Assembly: GCA_905250125.1 (NCBI GenBank) | Contig: CAJNOL010000305.1 | Location: forward strand, 1,774-65,773 | DNA: 64,000 bases | From: Rotaria sordida | Lineage: Eukaryota; Rotifera; Eurotatoria; Philodinida; Philodinidae | Direction: 5' to 3' | In this document: piece by piece, positions 23,326 to 34,515 of the stretch | How the letters are laid out: each line of letters begins with the position of its first letter | How positions within the stretch are numbered: the first letter of the stretch is position 1 | Program-made: the position numbers and the translations under genes | Notes under the pieces: model-generated | The model's database searches: none | Seen by the model: only the letters and a program-made list of their open reading frames with translations | What the model was told of the DNA's origin: nothing

Positions 23326-25409
23326 AGTCTCTCTGAATCTTCTACAGGTGTATCATTAAGTAAGAATGACAAGCAACAGCTTGTGTGTTTTCAACTGTTC
23401 TACAATAATACGAATTGAATATAAAACGAGACAATGCATTAAAACAAAGGACAAACTCACGATGTCTATAAAAGTTCTATATTAAAGGATCTTTATTAAA
23501 CTACCTTTATTTGTCTAATGTTTATTTTCACTGCATAACACTAATCACGATGCATATACTTTGTAAGTTCTCTTAGCAAATGGGTACAACTGATACTACT
23601 TTTTCTGTTGATATATTCAGATATTATTAATGCATTTGTTTTCACTACTGATTTTAATATATTTATATGACGTAGTAGCAAATAGAACAATATATCATAC
23701 TCGGTATATATTTTTCTCAAAGACAATTGCACCATATTGAAAGTATTTTACGCAATTCAATAAGAAAGAATAGAAACTATGATTAAAACTTAAGCAAATA
23801 GTTTCTCCCAGCATGTATGGAATAGTTTTTTCTTTTTTACTTTAGATAAGAACTACGTGTTTGATGGTAGTTAAAGTCGTATCATTTCAATTATTTAATT
23901 ATAAATCATGAATATAGTTGTATACATTAATAGGATATTATGTAAACAATAACAAGTTTCAAGAATTTCATTCTATGAAATTAATCTTTTAGAACAAAAT
24001 AATATTGATATGTGAATAAAATGTTTTTAGTAAATTAATGATTGATATCAAATTGAATTAATAAATGTTAGATTAACTAAAACAAAAATCGTTAACTTTC
24101 ATGAAATCAATCAATTAGATATCTTCAATTATTTAATAATAATAATATGACAAAAAAAAACGAACTTTCTAAAAGGGTTATTTTCAATAAAAAATAGTTT
24201 AACATTTAAGAAATATTTTTCTTTTTATAGACAGTATTGTGTTCTATTTAAATCAATTATATTTATATTTTCGTGCCATTTTGCAAATAACGAAAGATAA
24301 TGACATTTACAGTCTTTACTCTTTTCAATTAATATCAAAGTTTATTCTCTAAAATTTCTTCTACTATACATTGAAGTAAACAATTATTCCAATAAATGGA
24401 ATTATCAATATGTTCAATAGAAATACTGTATGATGTATAGAATCATTTACAAACGAAGAATGAAATTCTAAAAAGTTCTACAACTCTTCACACAAGAAAT
24501 TTTCATTATAATGTCTACTTATTATTGACAATTCAAAGTAACATGTATAAAGAAAAATAAAAATTCTATCTATATCATTTTATCAGTATATTATCTTTCA
24601 TATTTTTACATTAAAAAAAACAAATGAATCATTTTAATGGTCTGTTGTGAAAGAGTAGAAGCAAAAAAAAACCAAGAAGAAATTAATGAAACTCTTGAAC
24701 ATTTTCTTCATAGAATAACCGATTTTTACTTATCATAATCTTCTTAGCATCGTTTTGATCTTTTCTTTTTTTCTTCTTCTTCTTCTTGACATTGCGTATA
24801 GTATAATAAAAGATACATTTCTTTCACATTTTATTGATTTATTGCAATAAAAAAAAAGACAATTTATGATGATAAAGCGTGCAAACATATGCACCTAAAC
24901 TTTTATTCCTAAATGACATTCTTTTGATCGTGAATGATACGATATATAAATATGTGATCAATTATTCTTGTTAGTTGTTTTTTTTTTCTCGAGGCATCGA
25001 ATACATTTTTTTTTCCATTTTTTAAATTAGCACGTACATACACTTTCATAATATAACTTTGATAAAAAAGAGATATGATTATATGATTGTTTCTTGAATA
25101 AGAAAAGCAAAAAATATTCATCATTTTTAATGATGACGAATATTAGTAAATTTCATTTTATCGTTTCTTTGATTTATTCAATTTTTTTTTTCTTGCTGCG
25201 ACGAGAATACATTGTCTAATTACAGGCGCTTATATGAAAATATAAAGTCATGCACGAATGATTCTCGCGTCATTTTTGTCTTAGATTGTCGTCACGAAAG
25301 GTATACAAATATACAATCATACATATTTTGTCTCGTCTTTTGAAGAGTGTGATAGTTTATCACAAGGAAAAATCTGATTTGTGATATTATTTTGAATGAA
25401 TTAAAACCA
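23326..25409. other. Intergenic, no supported gene
   Basis: Short frames (23541-23735, 24909-25124) look like chance. There are T/C-rich runs near 24760-24790. No repeat or RNA gene is recognised. Confidence 0.45.
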
Positions 25410-28400
25410 ATGGCGATCAATGATGAAGTTTTAAATGTGCCAAAAATCTTGGATGTACTTTCAAATGAAGAAGAATTCATTTTTAAACCATTTCAACATA
25501 GTAAGATTTTATAATTATATAAAATCATTGATACTCTCTATTTTTATAATTAAAGCAATTGCAAATGATATTGGTGCAATAGAATGCGGAAAAATCGTGT
25601 CAAGAATAAATAAAGTTCTATTTGATTATCAAATTGGTAAAATAAAAAAAAACAAAACAAATCTTTGATTTCAATTAAAAAATTCAATTTCTATCTATAG
25701 GTGATAAAACAAATCCATCTTTAATAGATTCCATATTTACTCAAAGAATTATTTTAACCATACCTGGAACTAAACAAGTAACTTTATATTTTGTTTTGTT
25801 CATTTTATTAAAAAAAAAAAACATTTTTTATTTTGTGGGTCGCTCTTGAGCTCTATGAAAATCGTTTACCTCTTTTGTGTCAAATGTGTAGTCGACAAGA
25901 AGTTCAATGTTTACCAACAATAGCAAGTGAAAGTCAATCAATTGGCTCTATACGACGAGGGTACGTTTTTAAAAAAAATCTACTTTATTAATAGAAAAGA
26001 AAAAGGAAGGGGAAAAAGAATTTTCTTAAATTGTTATTCGTGATGGATGTTGTAATTTAGCTAAATTTTTAAGATATAATTGTAATAAATGATAAGTTGA
26101 TTCAGCTACTGAAACAATATCTTTATCAGCATAAAATGTAAAACCATTTAATTCATCTTGACGCATATCAAATGCATCAGTACTTGGTGGAAGTTCAATT
26201 GAAAATGTATGTGGAATTTGTGCTATAGCTTTAGCCCAATCTTCACTTGTACCTGTTGCTGTATAAAGTACTGTTGATGATTGACCAATTTTAAATGTAT
26301 TTTGACTTAAACGATTCATTTGTAAAAGTAAACGTTCAGCACGATGATAATCATATGGACGAATACGTGTTGAAAATGAAAATGGTAACATCCAAAAATT
26401 ACCAAATGCATGTAATGTTATAAATATATGAAAATACGGTCGACGTTTTAATATAAATGATGTTATTGATCGAACTTCTGGTTCAGATTCAGGATATGGT
26501 CCACGATATGTTTCTTCACTAAATTTAAATAAAAAAACAAAAACAATATAAAATAAATTTTTTTACAAAAGATTAATATTAATACCATGGAAATTTCGAT
26601 GCTCCTCGATTATCCCATGCAAATGGAAAATTTCGATTTAAATCAACACCTGGACAATCATTATGCGGTCGTCGATTTTTTCTCCACATTCGTTGTTGAT
26701 CATGTTGTTCTTGTGTATCCCATACGGTCTTTATATCATCATGTGTATATGCATAACCATCAGGATTAACAACAGGCATAAAATAAAAATCATATTTATC
26801 AATTAATTTTCTTACATCAATATCACGTGCTAATGTACCATTAATTATTCGTGCTATTGTATAAAGTACAGTTGCTGTTGAAATCCATTCTCTTGCATGT
26901 ATACCACCATCAAGCCATACTGAACGACGATTTTTTCGAAATGGCATAAGACCAATTTTTGCTACAACTAATGAACGATTTTCATGAGTATGCCCAACAA
27001 TTTCGTATGCAAAAAAACGAGATATATTAGGATGATGAGAAAGTTCTTCAAACCAACGAAGAATTGTTGGATAACGAGGATATTGATCAACAATTTGAGA
27101 AAATGATGGAACAGTAAATAACCAGGATGAACGAAATGGAATAGATGGACGAGACATAAATGAACTAGATGCTAAATTAAATAAAAATTTTCAATCATTA
27201 TCAATTTTAGAAAATAATTCATTATAATTATTACTTGATTGAAAAAATGTAGTAGTAGTAGTAGTTGGAGTAGTTGTAATAGTAGTTATACTAGTTGTCG
27301 TTGTTGTTGTTGATGATGATGATGGATAGATAAAACTAGTTGATGTTGTAAAACTTCTTGGTACTGTGGGTGGTGGTAGCCTATTAGTTTGTGATGGTAA
27401 TTTAGGAAAACGTTCATGGAATAATTCTGTTGTTGTTGTAGTAAATTTCCACCAAGGATATTGTGTTGTTGATGAACTAGTACTTACTATTTCTGTTGTT
27501 GGTTCATAAACATTTACAACAATTCCAAAATGTTGAGGATTTGAATTTGTTAGTGGTGGTGATGGTGGTAGTGATAGTGTTCTAGTTCGATTTCGATGTC
27601 TAAAATTATAAGATTTTTTTGTTTGAATAGTTGTTGTTGATATTGGATGAAAAAAATAAGTAGTTCGTGTTGTAAATAAATTATTTTTATATTGATTATT
27701 ATTTATTGGAACAACAGTATCAATCGACGGAGCTGTTGGATGATTGTTATTTGGTAAATGTACTCCAGCATATAGATGCATTGGTGCCATAAAACTTTGT
27801 CGATTTGAATGATTCCATGATGGCTTATGAAAATATTGATATTGTGCTATTAATGATGATATTAATGTTAAAATTATAAACGAAAAATAAATCATATTTG
27901 TCATGAAATCTATCGATAGGTTCTTTGTATTTTTTTTTCTTGTTTGCTTCTGTTTCACTTACGAAATAATATCAATTGATTAAAACAAAAAAAAAAAAAG
28001 GTTTTTCTTTGACATTTGCACATAATTGCCATTTTCAATTTTCTTTCTGATAACGGAGGTATACATATTCTTATATAGATATAAATATATGAGATAAAAA
28101 TTGTAATAGTGATGAAATGTAATCTGAACAGTTTTATTCTCTTATATTGATTATAGAGTGGCATTTGGTAAAGTATGGTATGATATATACGATAATAGAC
28201 AAGAACATGTAGTAAGTTTAATGTTACGTAAAAGTCATTTAAAAAGTAAAATTCAACATCGTATACCTGAATTTGAAATAATTGATAATGATGAAACAAC
28301 AAATATTGGACGAATCTATCCATTTTCAACTGATCTTGAACACTCTGAATATGGAAAAGCTGTAGCTGTAAAGCGTATGTTTAAATAAATTAACTTTTTA

Positions 28401-28569
28401 CATTTCAATATAATTTATTTTATTTTAGTTCCACAAAATATGAAAGCTGAAACAAAGGCAACATTATTAATGGCAACACTCATTGTTGTACGTTTTTTTT
28501 TCTTTTTTATACATAAAATCTTTTATAATATTTATAATTTTTTTCTCATAGAAAACACGACTTGTTTAA
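25410..28569 (+). CDS. Uncharacterised 217-residue protein with a 2.2 kb intron hosting another gene
   Basis: Seven exons (25410-25500, 25556-25636, 25701-25777, 25851-25960, 28157-28374, 28429-28487, 28552-28569) join in phase to 217 residues with no stop. It is soluble with no signal peptide. Notable stretches are NVPKILDVLSNEEEFIFKPF, a CQMCSRQEVQC cysteine cluster near residues 91-101, GVAFGKVWYDIYDN, and PEFEIIDNDE. I do not recognise the family. The four left exons are separated by ordinary 50-75 bp introns, while intron 4 (25961-28156) contains the whole antisense carboxypeptidase gene. The phase match across that intron (GG|A) and the smooth codon use support one transcript, but two separate genes cannot be excluded without cDNA. 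Confidence 0.6.
26026..27904 (-). CDS. Secreted M14 zinc carboxypeptidase with Thr-rich N-terminal region
   Basis: Three exons (27904-27235, 27171-26586, 26518-26026) encode 582 residues. The start chosen puts MTNMIYFSFIILTLISSLIA, a signal peptide, first; an upstream ATG at 27958 would add 18 basic residues. Residues about 30-225 are Ser/Thr/Pro/Asn-rich with poly-Thr runs, a likely O-glycosylated stalk where a pro-domain is usual. The peptidase domain (about 240-570) has the zinc motif HAREW (His315, Glu318), MPVVNPDGY, GVDLNRNFPF for the substrate carboxylate, the third zinc ligand in ITLHAFG, and the catalytic Glu in FSIELP. The usual Tyr of CPA (Tyr248 region, SYDQG) appears replaced in DWAKAIAQ. 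It removes C-terminal residues from peptides outside the cell. It lies wholly inside an intron of the opposite-strand gene. Confidence 0.88.
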
Positions 28570-29493
28570 TCAGGATTATCATCGAGAATCTTATTATTAT
28601 ATTTTGTAAATAATTTTAAAAAATATCAATGTACTTGAATACTTCTTTTTAAATAAAAGTTGGTTCAAAAGAAAAGATTTCAACAATTTTTTAACATTTA
28701 TATTGACCAACTAAATCTAATAAAGGAGAAAAGATCTCTTGTTTGGTTTTTTTTGTCACAACGTAGTCTAGTATGGAATATAATTATATGAAGAAAAAAA
28801 AAAAGAAAGATTTTAAATGATGAGAAGTATTTTATTCAATGTTCATTTATGGGGTGTGCTGTTTAGATGAGTTTCAAGTTATGAAAGAATGTAGTACAAG
28901 GTGAATTATAAATGCTTCTACTATAAAAAAATTGAAATATATCCGCTTCGATTTGTTCGAATGGGCTGATTTTGTTGTTAATGGTAGAAGCTAATTTAAT
29001 CCTTTACCTCCCATAACGATTTCAGAAGACTCACTAATAAAACAACTATTGAAACAGAGTATTATCTTCTTCAGTAGATCAATAATATAAATTTTCAAAT
29101 GTATATTATTCAATAGCAGCAACTTTTCTTGAAATTTATCGTCCATCACATCATCAAGATAAGTATTTCTCGTAGGTAAAAAAAAAACAATTTAAACAGA
29201 AGAGGTTTTTTTTTAGTAATTTCATAATCGTCTCTTTTATAAGTCATGTATCTGAGAGACAGAGTAAGGATACAAAATATTTTTTTTACCAATCGGCAGT
29301 TTAAGGAATCCTCTATACACGGTGTATAAAGAGTTTTTTGAAACCACGCATTCTGTATTTTCTGTAATATTTATATAAATGGCAATTCTAGTTGACAATG
29401 GGGAAAATGAGTTAAAACTTTTGTTTTATGCGGCTAATGTAAACAAATACTACTGTCAAGTTATATCTGTGGCCTTATTAATGAAATGTGGCA
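28570..29493. other. Intergenic, no supported gene
   Basis: AT-rich 3' flank of the 217-residue gene. Nothing else seen. Confidence 0.5.
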
Positions 29494-29888
29494 TATTGTT
29501 AAGTAAGACAAATACTTATAAAGAGTCTCATAGATGATTTACGGTTGTTATCTAAGAGAATAATAAGAAGAAATCAAAACAAACTTTATAAATAATACAA
29601 TATTGATGTACATAGAGGAAATTTTTAGAACTAGTCAGTTTAAATGTTGAAACTCGTATTCTATTGTAAATCTTTAGATAGCAACTTTCTTGCAAAAACT
29701 AGTTTTTCATATTTGAAAATTCAAAATTTTTTAATCGTTGACTTTTAAACTAACTATATAATTCTAAATGTACATCAATATAGTATCATTAATAAAGTTT
29801 GTTTTGATTTCTTCTTATTATTCTCTTAGATGGCAACTGTAAACTGTCTATGAAGCGCTTTATACGTATTTTTCTTAATAGACAATAG
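29494..29888. mobile_element. MITE with ~115 bp terminal inverted repeats
   Basis: Left arm about 29494-29613 and right arm about 29764-29888 are inverted copies. Exact shared stretches include ATCTAAGAGAATAATAAGAA, GAAATCAAAACAAACTTTAT and ATATTGATGTACAT. The loop is about 150 bp and AT-rich. No coding capacity. Confidence 0.75.
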
Positions 29889-31273
29889 GTCAAATTTTTT
29901 TTAGTGAGATCAAAAGATATAACTTACCAGTAGTCTTTGTTTATGTTATTCATATAAAAAGAAAAAACTTTCAATAAGTTTCTACGACTACCGAAAAAAA
30001 ACCAGCTCATTTGAAGGAACCGAATTGGTGATATTTCAATTTTTTATTGTAGTACTATTTATGGTTCATACTGTAGATAGAAGGATAAGAATTATTTTAT
30101 CATGCTATTACAGTCACTTTTTTTTTCTAACAATATTTTGGTGCCAATGATATTATTTTATCATCCTTTTTGGGGACACATTTATGTCATTGATAGATGA
30201 GACGAATTATAGTATATATTACTTTATCTATTGGATCCATCATCACTATATTATTTTTGGTCAAAACTTTAAGATAATAACTATAACCATTTCGGAAAGA
30301 GTTTATTTTGTTTTTTTTAATCCTTTTTCTTCATATAAACATATTCATTAGATTCCCATATGTGATTTTTCACTGCTATTAAATCTATTCAAGTCTATGA
30401 TATGAAAACAGCTGTGTGTATATGTATATATCTAGGTTTTATATGAATGCCTAATGTCTTAGATAAATTCCAACATAATTAGTAGTAAACAGTTAGATGA
30501 ATTTGTTCGTTAAATTGGACGTTATCTTTACAAATTACTTTATCTCAAAGCAAGACATTCAAGATAACAACGATTATAAATAGTAACCATCTAGTAATTT
30601 CCATCGTTGATCAAAAATATGCATATAATAAAACTTTTACTGACACTTATATCTTTTTCTTTTCCTATTGCATATAACACATCATTGAGTATACTCATAT
30701 GGTCTTTATCAATCGACAAGTATAACGTAAGAAAGAAAAAACAAAAATAACCTTGTCTACATATCTAATTATATCAATGATGTCTATGTAGACGTGTGTA
30801 CTATTGATAGATAGAGATTAAATCGAAGAAAAAAAATGATGACAACTATATTTCAAACATGTGTCAATAACATAGAATTTCAATCTTTTTATCATTCCAT
30901 CTACTGATAGGCATATTCGTCGTTTGGAACAAAAAAAAAACGAGAAAAGAACATTGACTAATACAGAAATTAGATAGCAATCTAAGACTTATCAATAATA
31001 ACGAAGGCGAAGGTCGATATCCAAGCGAGACAGACAGAGGAGAATATCAATTGTACAACTTTACTGGCAGTTGCTTGTTTATTATTATTATCATTATAGA
31101 GCTATTCTTATAAGGATAAATGATGCATCTCAACGTACAATAGATAGAACTTGATGATATAAGGGAAGGTGTCGAACATCTGAGAGTAATTATTAAACTA
31201 TTGATCCAATAAAACAATCTATACAGAGACAAATAAAACAAAAGAAGACACTTCATAGATTTGCTTAAGACAA
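29889..31273. other. Intergenic, no supported gene
   Basis: No open frame of note. The region immediately upstream of 31274 is the presumptive promoter of the PAICS-like gene, without a clear TATA box. Confidence 0.45.
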
Positions 31274-32998
31274 ATGACTTCATCTACAAATGATATTCTT
31301 GGTCAAAAATTATTTGATGGTAAAACGAAAACAATCTATTCTATGATTGATCAACCTGGTCTTATTTGTATTTATCGAAAAGATTATTATCAAACATCAG
31401 GTAGAACATTAAATATTCCAGGTAGTCGTCGACCAAGTATTGATAGTTCAGTTCGTTTTAATCAACAACTACAAAGTCTTTATAATAATAATAATAATAA
31501 TAGTAATAGTAATAATAATTCAGATTCATATATTGAAATTCCTGGTAAAGGTGCATTAATTACATCAATAACAACATGTGTTTATGAAATTTTACGTGAA
31601 GCATCGATTCCAACATTTTATGTTGCACCACATCGACAATCGGATATGTTTATTGCAAGAAAATGTACAATGATACCAATATTATGGATTATTCGTCGTT
31701 TAGCTAATGAAACATATATTCAACGTAATCCGGGAATTGTCAATGGACATCGATTTGTTCCACCTGTTGTTGAAATTTATCATAAACGTCATCCACTTGT
31801 TTATAGACGTTTACCAACAGGAAATATTGATGATAAGCTTAATTCTTCTTGTGAAAGTTTATTAGATGAAGATGATTCTGATTCTGATGAATGTTTATCT
31901 TCAATATGGTCTTATGAACAACTTCTTAATGCACATTTTGATATTGAAAATTTAAAAATTACACAAACTGAAATTGAATATATGTATGAAACATGTTGTA
32001 CTATATTCGATATACTTGAACATATATGGATGGTAAAGAAAAATTGTCAATTAATTGATTTAAAAATTGAATTCGGAATAACAACAACTATAACAAAAGA
32101 AATTGTTGTTGCAAATACATTTGATATTGAAACATGGCATATTTTACGATCAATACAAAAAACTACTGTATTAGGAAATGATGTTCTGCAAGAAAATCTT
32201 ATCTGGATAAATAATGCTTTAAGAGATATACTTAACTTCAATGTTAATATTCCTTCATCAACTAAAATCGGTTCAAGACGTCAAAGTTTTCTTCAACAAA
32301 AACAAGAACCAATATTAAATGAAGCAAAAACAGATAATGGTGTAAAAACATCAAATTCCATTGTTCCAGAAGATGATCATATTGATATACATAAAGATAT
32401 AGTATCATTAAATCTTTATTCAGCATCTTTTTCACCATCAGCAGCAAGTCGTTGTATTATAGTTTGTTCATCATTTCAAGATATTGAACAAGGACAAAAA
32501 ATAAAAATAACTCTTCATGAAACTTATAATATTCAATGTGATATTCGTCTTTGTTCAATATATAAATCTACTCAAGCTATATTAAAATTTCTATCGAATT
32601 ATTCCTATGAACATTGTCGTCCAACAGTTTTTGTTACACTTGGAAATATAAATAATGGTTTAGCTATGTGTTTATCATCAAATTCTCAATATCCTGTTAT
32701 ACATTGTTCATTAATGAGTAATGAACAACAAAATAATTTACTTGATATTAATTCATATTTATCACATGATGCATCTATGTTTACAATTGTATTTACATTA
32801 TTAAGTGCAGTACAAAATGTTGTACAAATTCTTGCTATGAATGATTGGAGATTATGGACAAAACAACGTGGAAAACGTTTAAAAAATTATATTGATATAT
32901 TAATAGGTGATCAACAATTAACAAAAACAACAGCAACAGGAACAACAATAACTAAACCAACAATGAGAGCTAACAATGGAATTTTAACAAATAAATAA
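31274..32998 (+). CDS. PAICS-like protein (SAICAR synthetase + AIR carboxylase domains), divergent and intronless
   Basis: One uninterrupted 574-residue frame. The SAICAR-synthetase-like region (1-345) has GKTKTIYSMIDQPG, LITSITTC, MIPILWIIRRLANETYIQRN, GIVNGHRFVPPVVEIYHK, NLKITQTEIEYM and LIDLKIEFG, in the same order as animal PAICS. The AIR-carboxylase-like region (about 395-560) has RCIIVCSSFQD, then IYKST, TVFVTLGNINNGLA and YPVIHCSL. The family catalyses two consecutive steps of purine synthesis. Here key positions differ: MIPIEW has become MIPILW, the ITAG nucleotide motif is lost, GSTSD has become CSSFQD, and SAH[KR]xP has become SIYKST. An Asn/Ser-rich insert sits at about 73-90 and another acidic insert near 190-215. 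It is longer than human PAICS (about 425). An intronless gene among intron-bearing neighbours suggests a retrocopy. It is probably a pseudoenzyme or neofunctionalised paralog. Confidence 0.8.
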   Translation: MTSSTNDILGQKLFDGKTKTIYSMIDQPGLICIYRKDYYQTSGRTLNIPGSRRPSIDSSVRFNQQLQSLYNNNNNNSNSNNNSDSYIEIPGKGALITSITTCVYEILREASIPTFYVAPHRQSDMFIARKCTMIPILWIIRRLANETYIQRNPGIVNGHRFVPPVVEIYHKRHPLVYRRLPTGNIDDKLNSSCESLLDEDDSDSDECLSSIWSYEQLLNAHFDIENLKITQTEIEYMYETCCTIFDILEHIWMVKKNCQLIDLKIEFGITTTITKEIVVANTFDIETWHILRSIQKTTVLGNDVLQENLIWINNALRDILNFNVNIPSSTKIGSRRQSFLQQKQEPILNEAKTDNGVKTSNSIVPEDDHIDIHKDIVSLNLYSASFSPSAASRCIIVCSSFQDIEQGQKIKITLHETYNIQCDIRLCSIYKSTQAILKFLSNYSYEHCRPTVFVTLGNINNGLAMCLSSNSQYPVIHCSLMSNEQQNNLLDINSYLSHDASMFTIVFTLLSAVQNVVQILAMNDWRLWTKQRGKRLKNYIDILIGDQQLTKTTATGTTITKPTMRANNGILTNK

Positions 32999-33167
32999 AT
33001 AAAAAAAAACAATTTTATTTTCTATTGTACAAAATATAAAGATAGAAAAAAAAGCAAAGTTCATCATATCCATCTGTCTATTATATAGTATGTGTTCATT
33101 TTTCTTAATAAATTCGTTACATCTGTTTTCTAAACATGCATTGCGTCTTTACCAGAAGTTCTTATCA

Positions 33168-33193
33168 TATATATATATATATATATATATATG
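33168..33193. repeat. (AT)n microsatellite
   Basis: Thirteen consecutive AT units in the 3' flank of the PAICS-like gene. Confidence 0.9.
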
Positions 33194-33366
33194 TCTTAAC
33201 TTATCTTCGTCATCGAACAATAAAAAGAAAAAGAACCTGTATCAAGATGATAATACACCTCTTTAGTTAGTGACAATGCATTTTCTAACATTAAAAAAGT
33301 AAAAAGAAGTAACTAGAATCTTATCAGTTTATTTATTACCAACTAAGAACACCAGTAAAAAAAAAT

Positions 33367-34515
33367 ATGCATCTTACATTCTCTCTTTTTGTATTTTTGA
33401 TTATTGGTAATGGTGTTTACATGCATATATGTCTTTGGTCACCAATGCAACGTGGTGAATTTGATATTTCAACTCCAGGAGCTCATCCATGTTATCGTAA
33501 AATAGCACCATGTGGTAACATTAATGCATCATCATCATCACCACGTACATCATTAGTAGCTGGTAGCAAATATAATGTTGAATTTCAACAAAATCTTAAT
33601 CATTATTATACAGGCAAACCTGGAGCACTTGATATTTCATTTGCTGTAGGTCTTAATCCATCTGAAAATGATTTTCGTGTACTTCATTCATTTTCGGATT
33701 ATAATTCAATGAATCAAATAACACAAACAAATTTTTCAATTCAAATAAATTTACCAAATGAACCATGTGATGAATGTATTTTACGTGTACGTTATTTATC
33801 AAATAATCCTGGTGAAGACGATCATGGAACTACTTTTCATCAATGTTCTGATGTAAAATTAACACCAAATTTATTGAATACATTAAAAAAAGACCAAGAA
33901 CATAAAGATGAATTAATTGAAAATATAAATAAACAACGCAACGATGATCCACATGATTGTTGTGTACCTGAAAGTTATGTAAATGCTTTTTTTCATTCTA
34001 TACCTGCTATTGATTATCGATCCGAAGGTTTGATTTTTTATGATAAAAAAGCTCAACAAATGCGTGTTACTGTAACTGTTAATGGTGGTCGTGGTAATAC
34101 AACTTATGATGGTGTATTTGATATGTGGATGAATTTTACATCAGGTTATCAATATTATTTTAATCGTAATAATGGTAAATGTGACCTTTATGGATTAGAT
34201 CTTTGGAATGATTGGTGTTTTGGTAATAAATATAATCAAAGTGAAGATTTTGTTGCTGCTGATGTTTCTTGTTCATCACCATTTGGACCAACTCATAAAT
34301 GTAATCAATGGCGTAATGGAGAATTTCTTTTTGAAACTTATGCATCAGATCGATGTTTACCGTCGAGTATATCACGACCAAGTGGTGAACGAATTATTTA
34401 TATTGCGGGAGGAACCGGTCCAATACCACCTTCAACTTTTACACCTAATCCAGCTTGTATTAAACAAAAGACAGTCAAACATGCATCACCTCAATGGATG
34501 AAATTGCATTTTTAA
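33367..34515 (+). CDS. Secreted protein: N-terminal-His copper-oxidase-like region plus ependymin-like domain
   Basis: Single-exon frame of 382 residues. A signal peptide (about 1-19, LTFSLFVFLIIGNGVYM) is predicted to end just before His20, giving a mature N terminus HICLWSPMQRG. A mature N-terminal His with a following P..RG is what the copper histidine brace of lytic polysaccharide mono-oxygenase-type and related secreted copper proteins looks like. A second candidate ligand is in DDHGTTFHQC (about 155-164). After a Lys/Glu/Asn linker, an ependymin-related domain starts at DCCVPESYV (about 198) with GLIFYDKKAQQMRVTV, CDLYGLDLWNDWCF and DRCLPSS, including its conserved cysteines. Ependymin-related proteins are secreted ligand-binding proteins. 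The function of the combination is unknown; copper binding is inference. AATAAA lies about 85 bp after the stop. Confidence 0.7.
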   Translation: MHLTFSLFVFLIIGNGVYMHICLWSPMQRGEFDISTPGAHPCYRKIAPCGNINASSSSPRTSLVAGSKYNVEFQQNLNHYYTGKPGALDISFAVGLNPSENDFRVLHSFSDYNSMNQITQTNFSIQINLPNEPCDECILRVRYLSNNPGEDDHGTTFHQCSDVKLTPNLLNTLKKDQEHKDELIENINKQRNDDPHDCCVPESYVNAFFHSIPAIDYRSEGLIFYDKKAQQMRVTVTVNGGRGNTTYDGVFDMWMNFTSGYQYYFNRNNGKCDLYGLDLWNDWCFGNKYNQSEDFVAADVSCSSPFGPTHKCNQWRNGEFLFETYASDRCLPSSISRPSGERIIYIAGGTGPIPPSTFTPNPACIKQKTVKHASPQWMKLHF

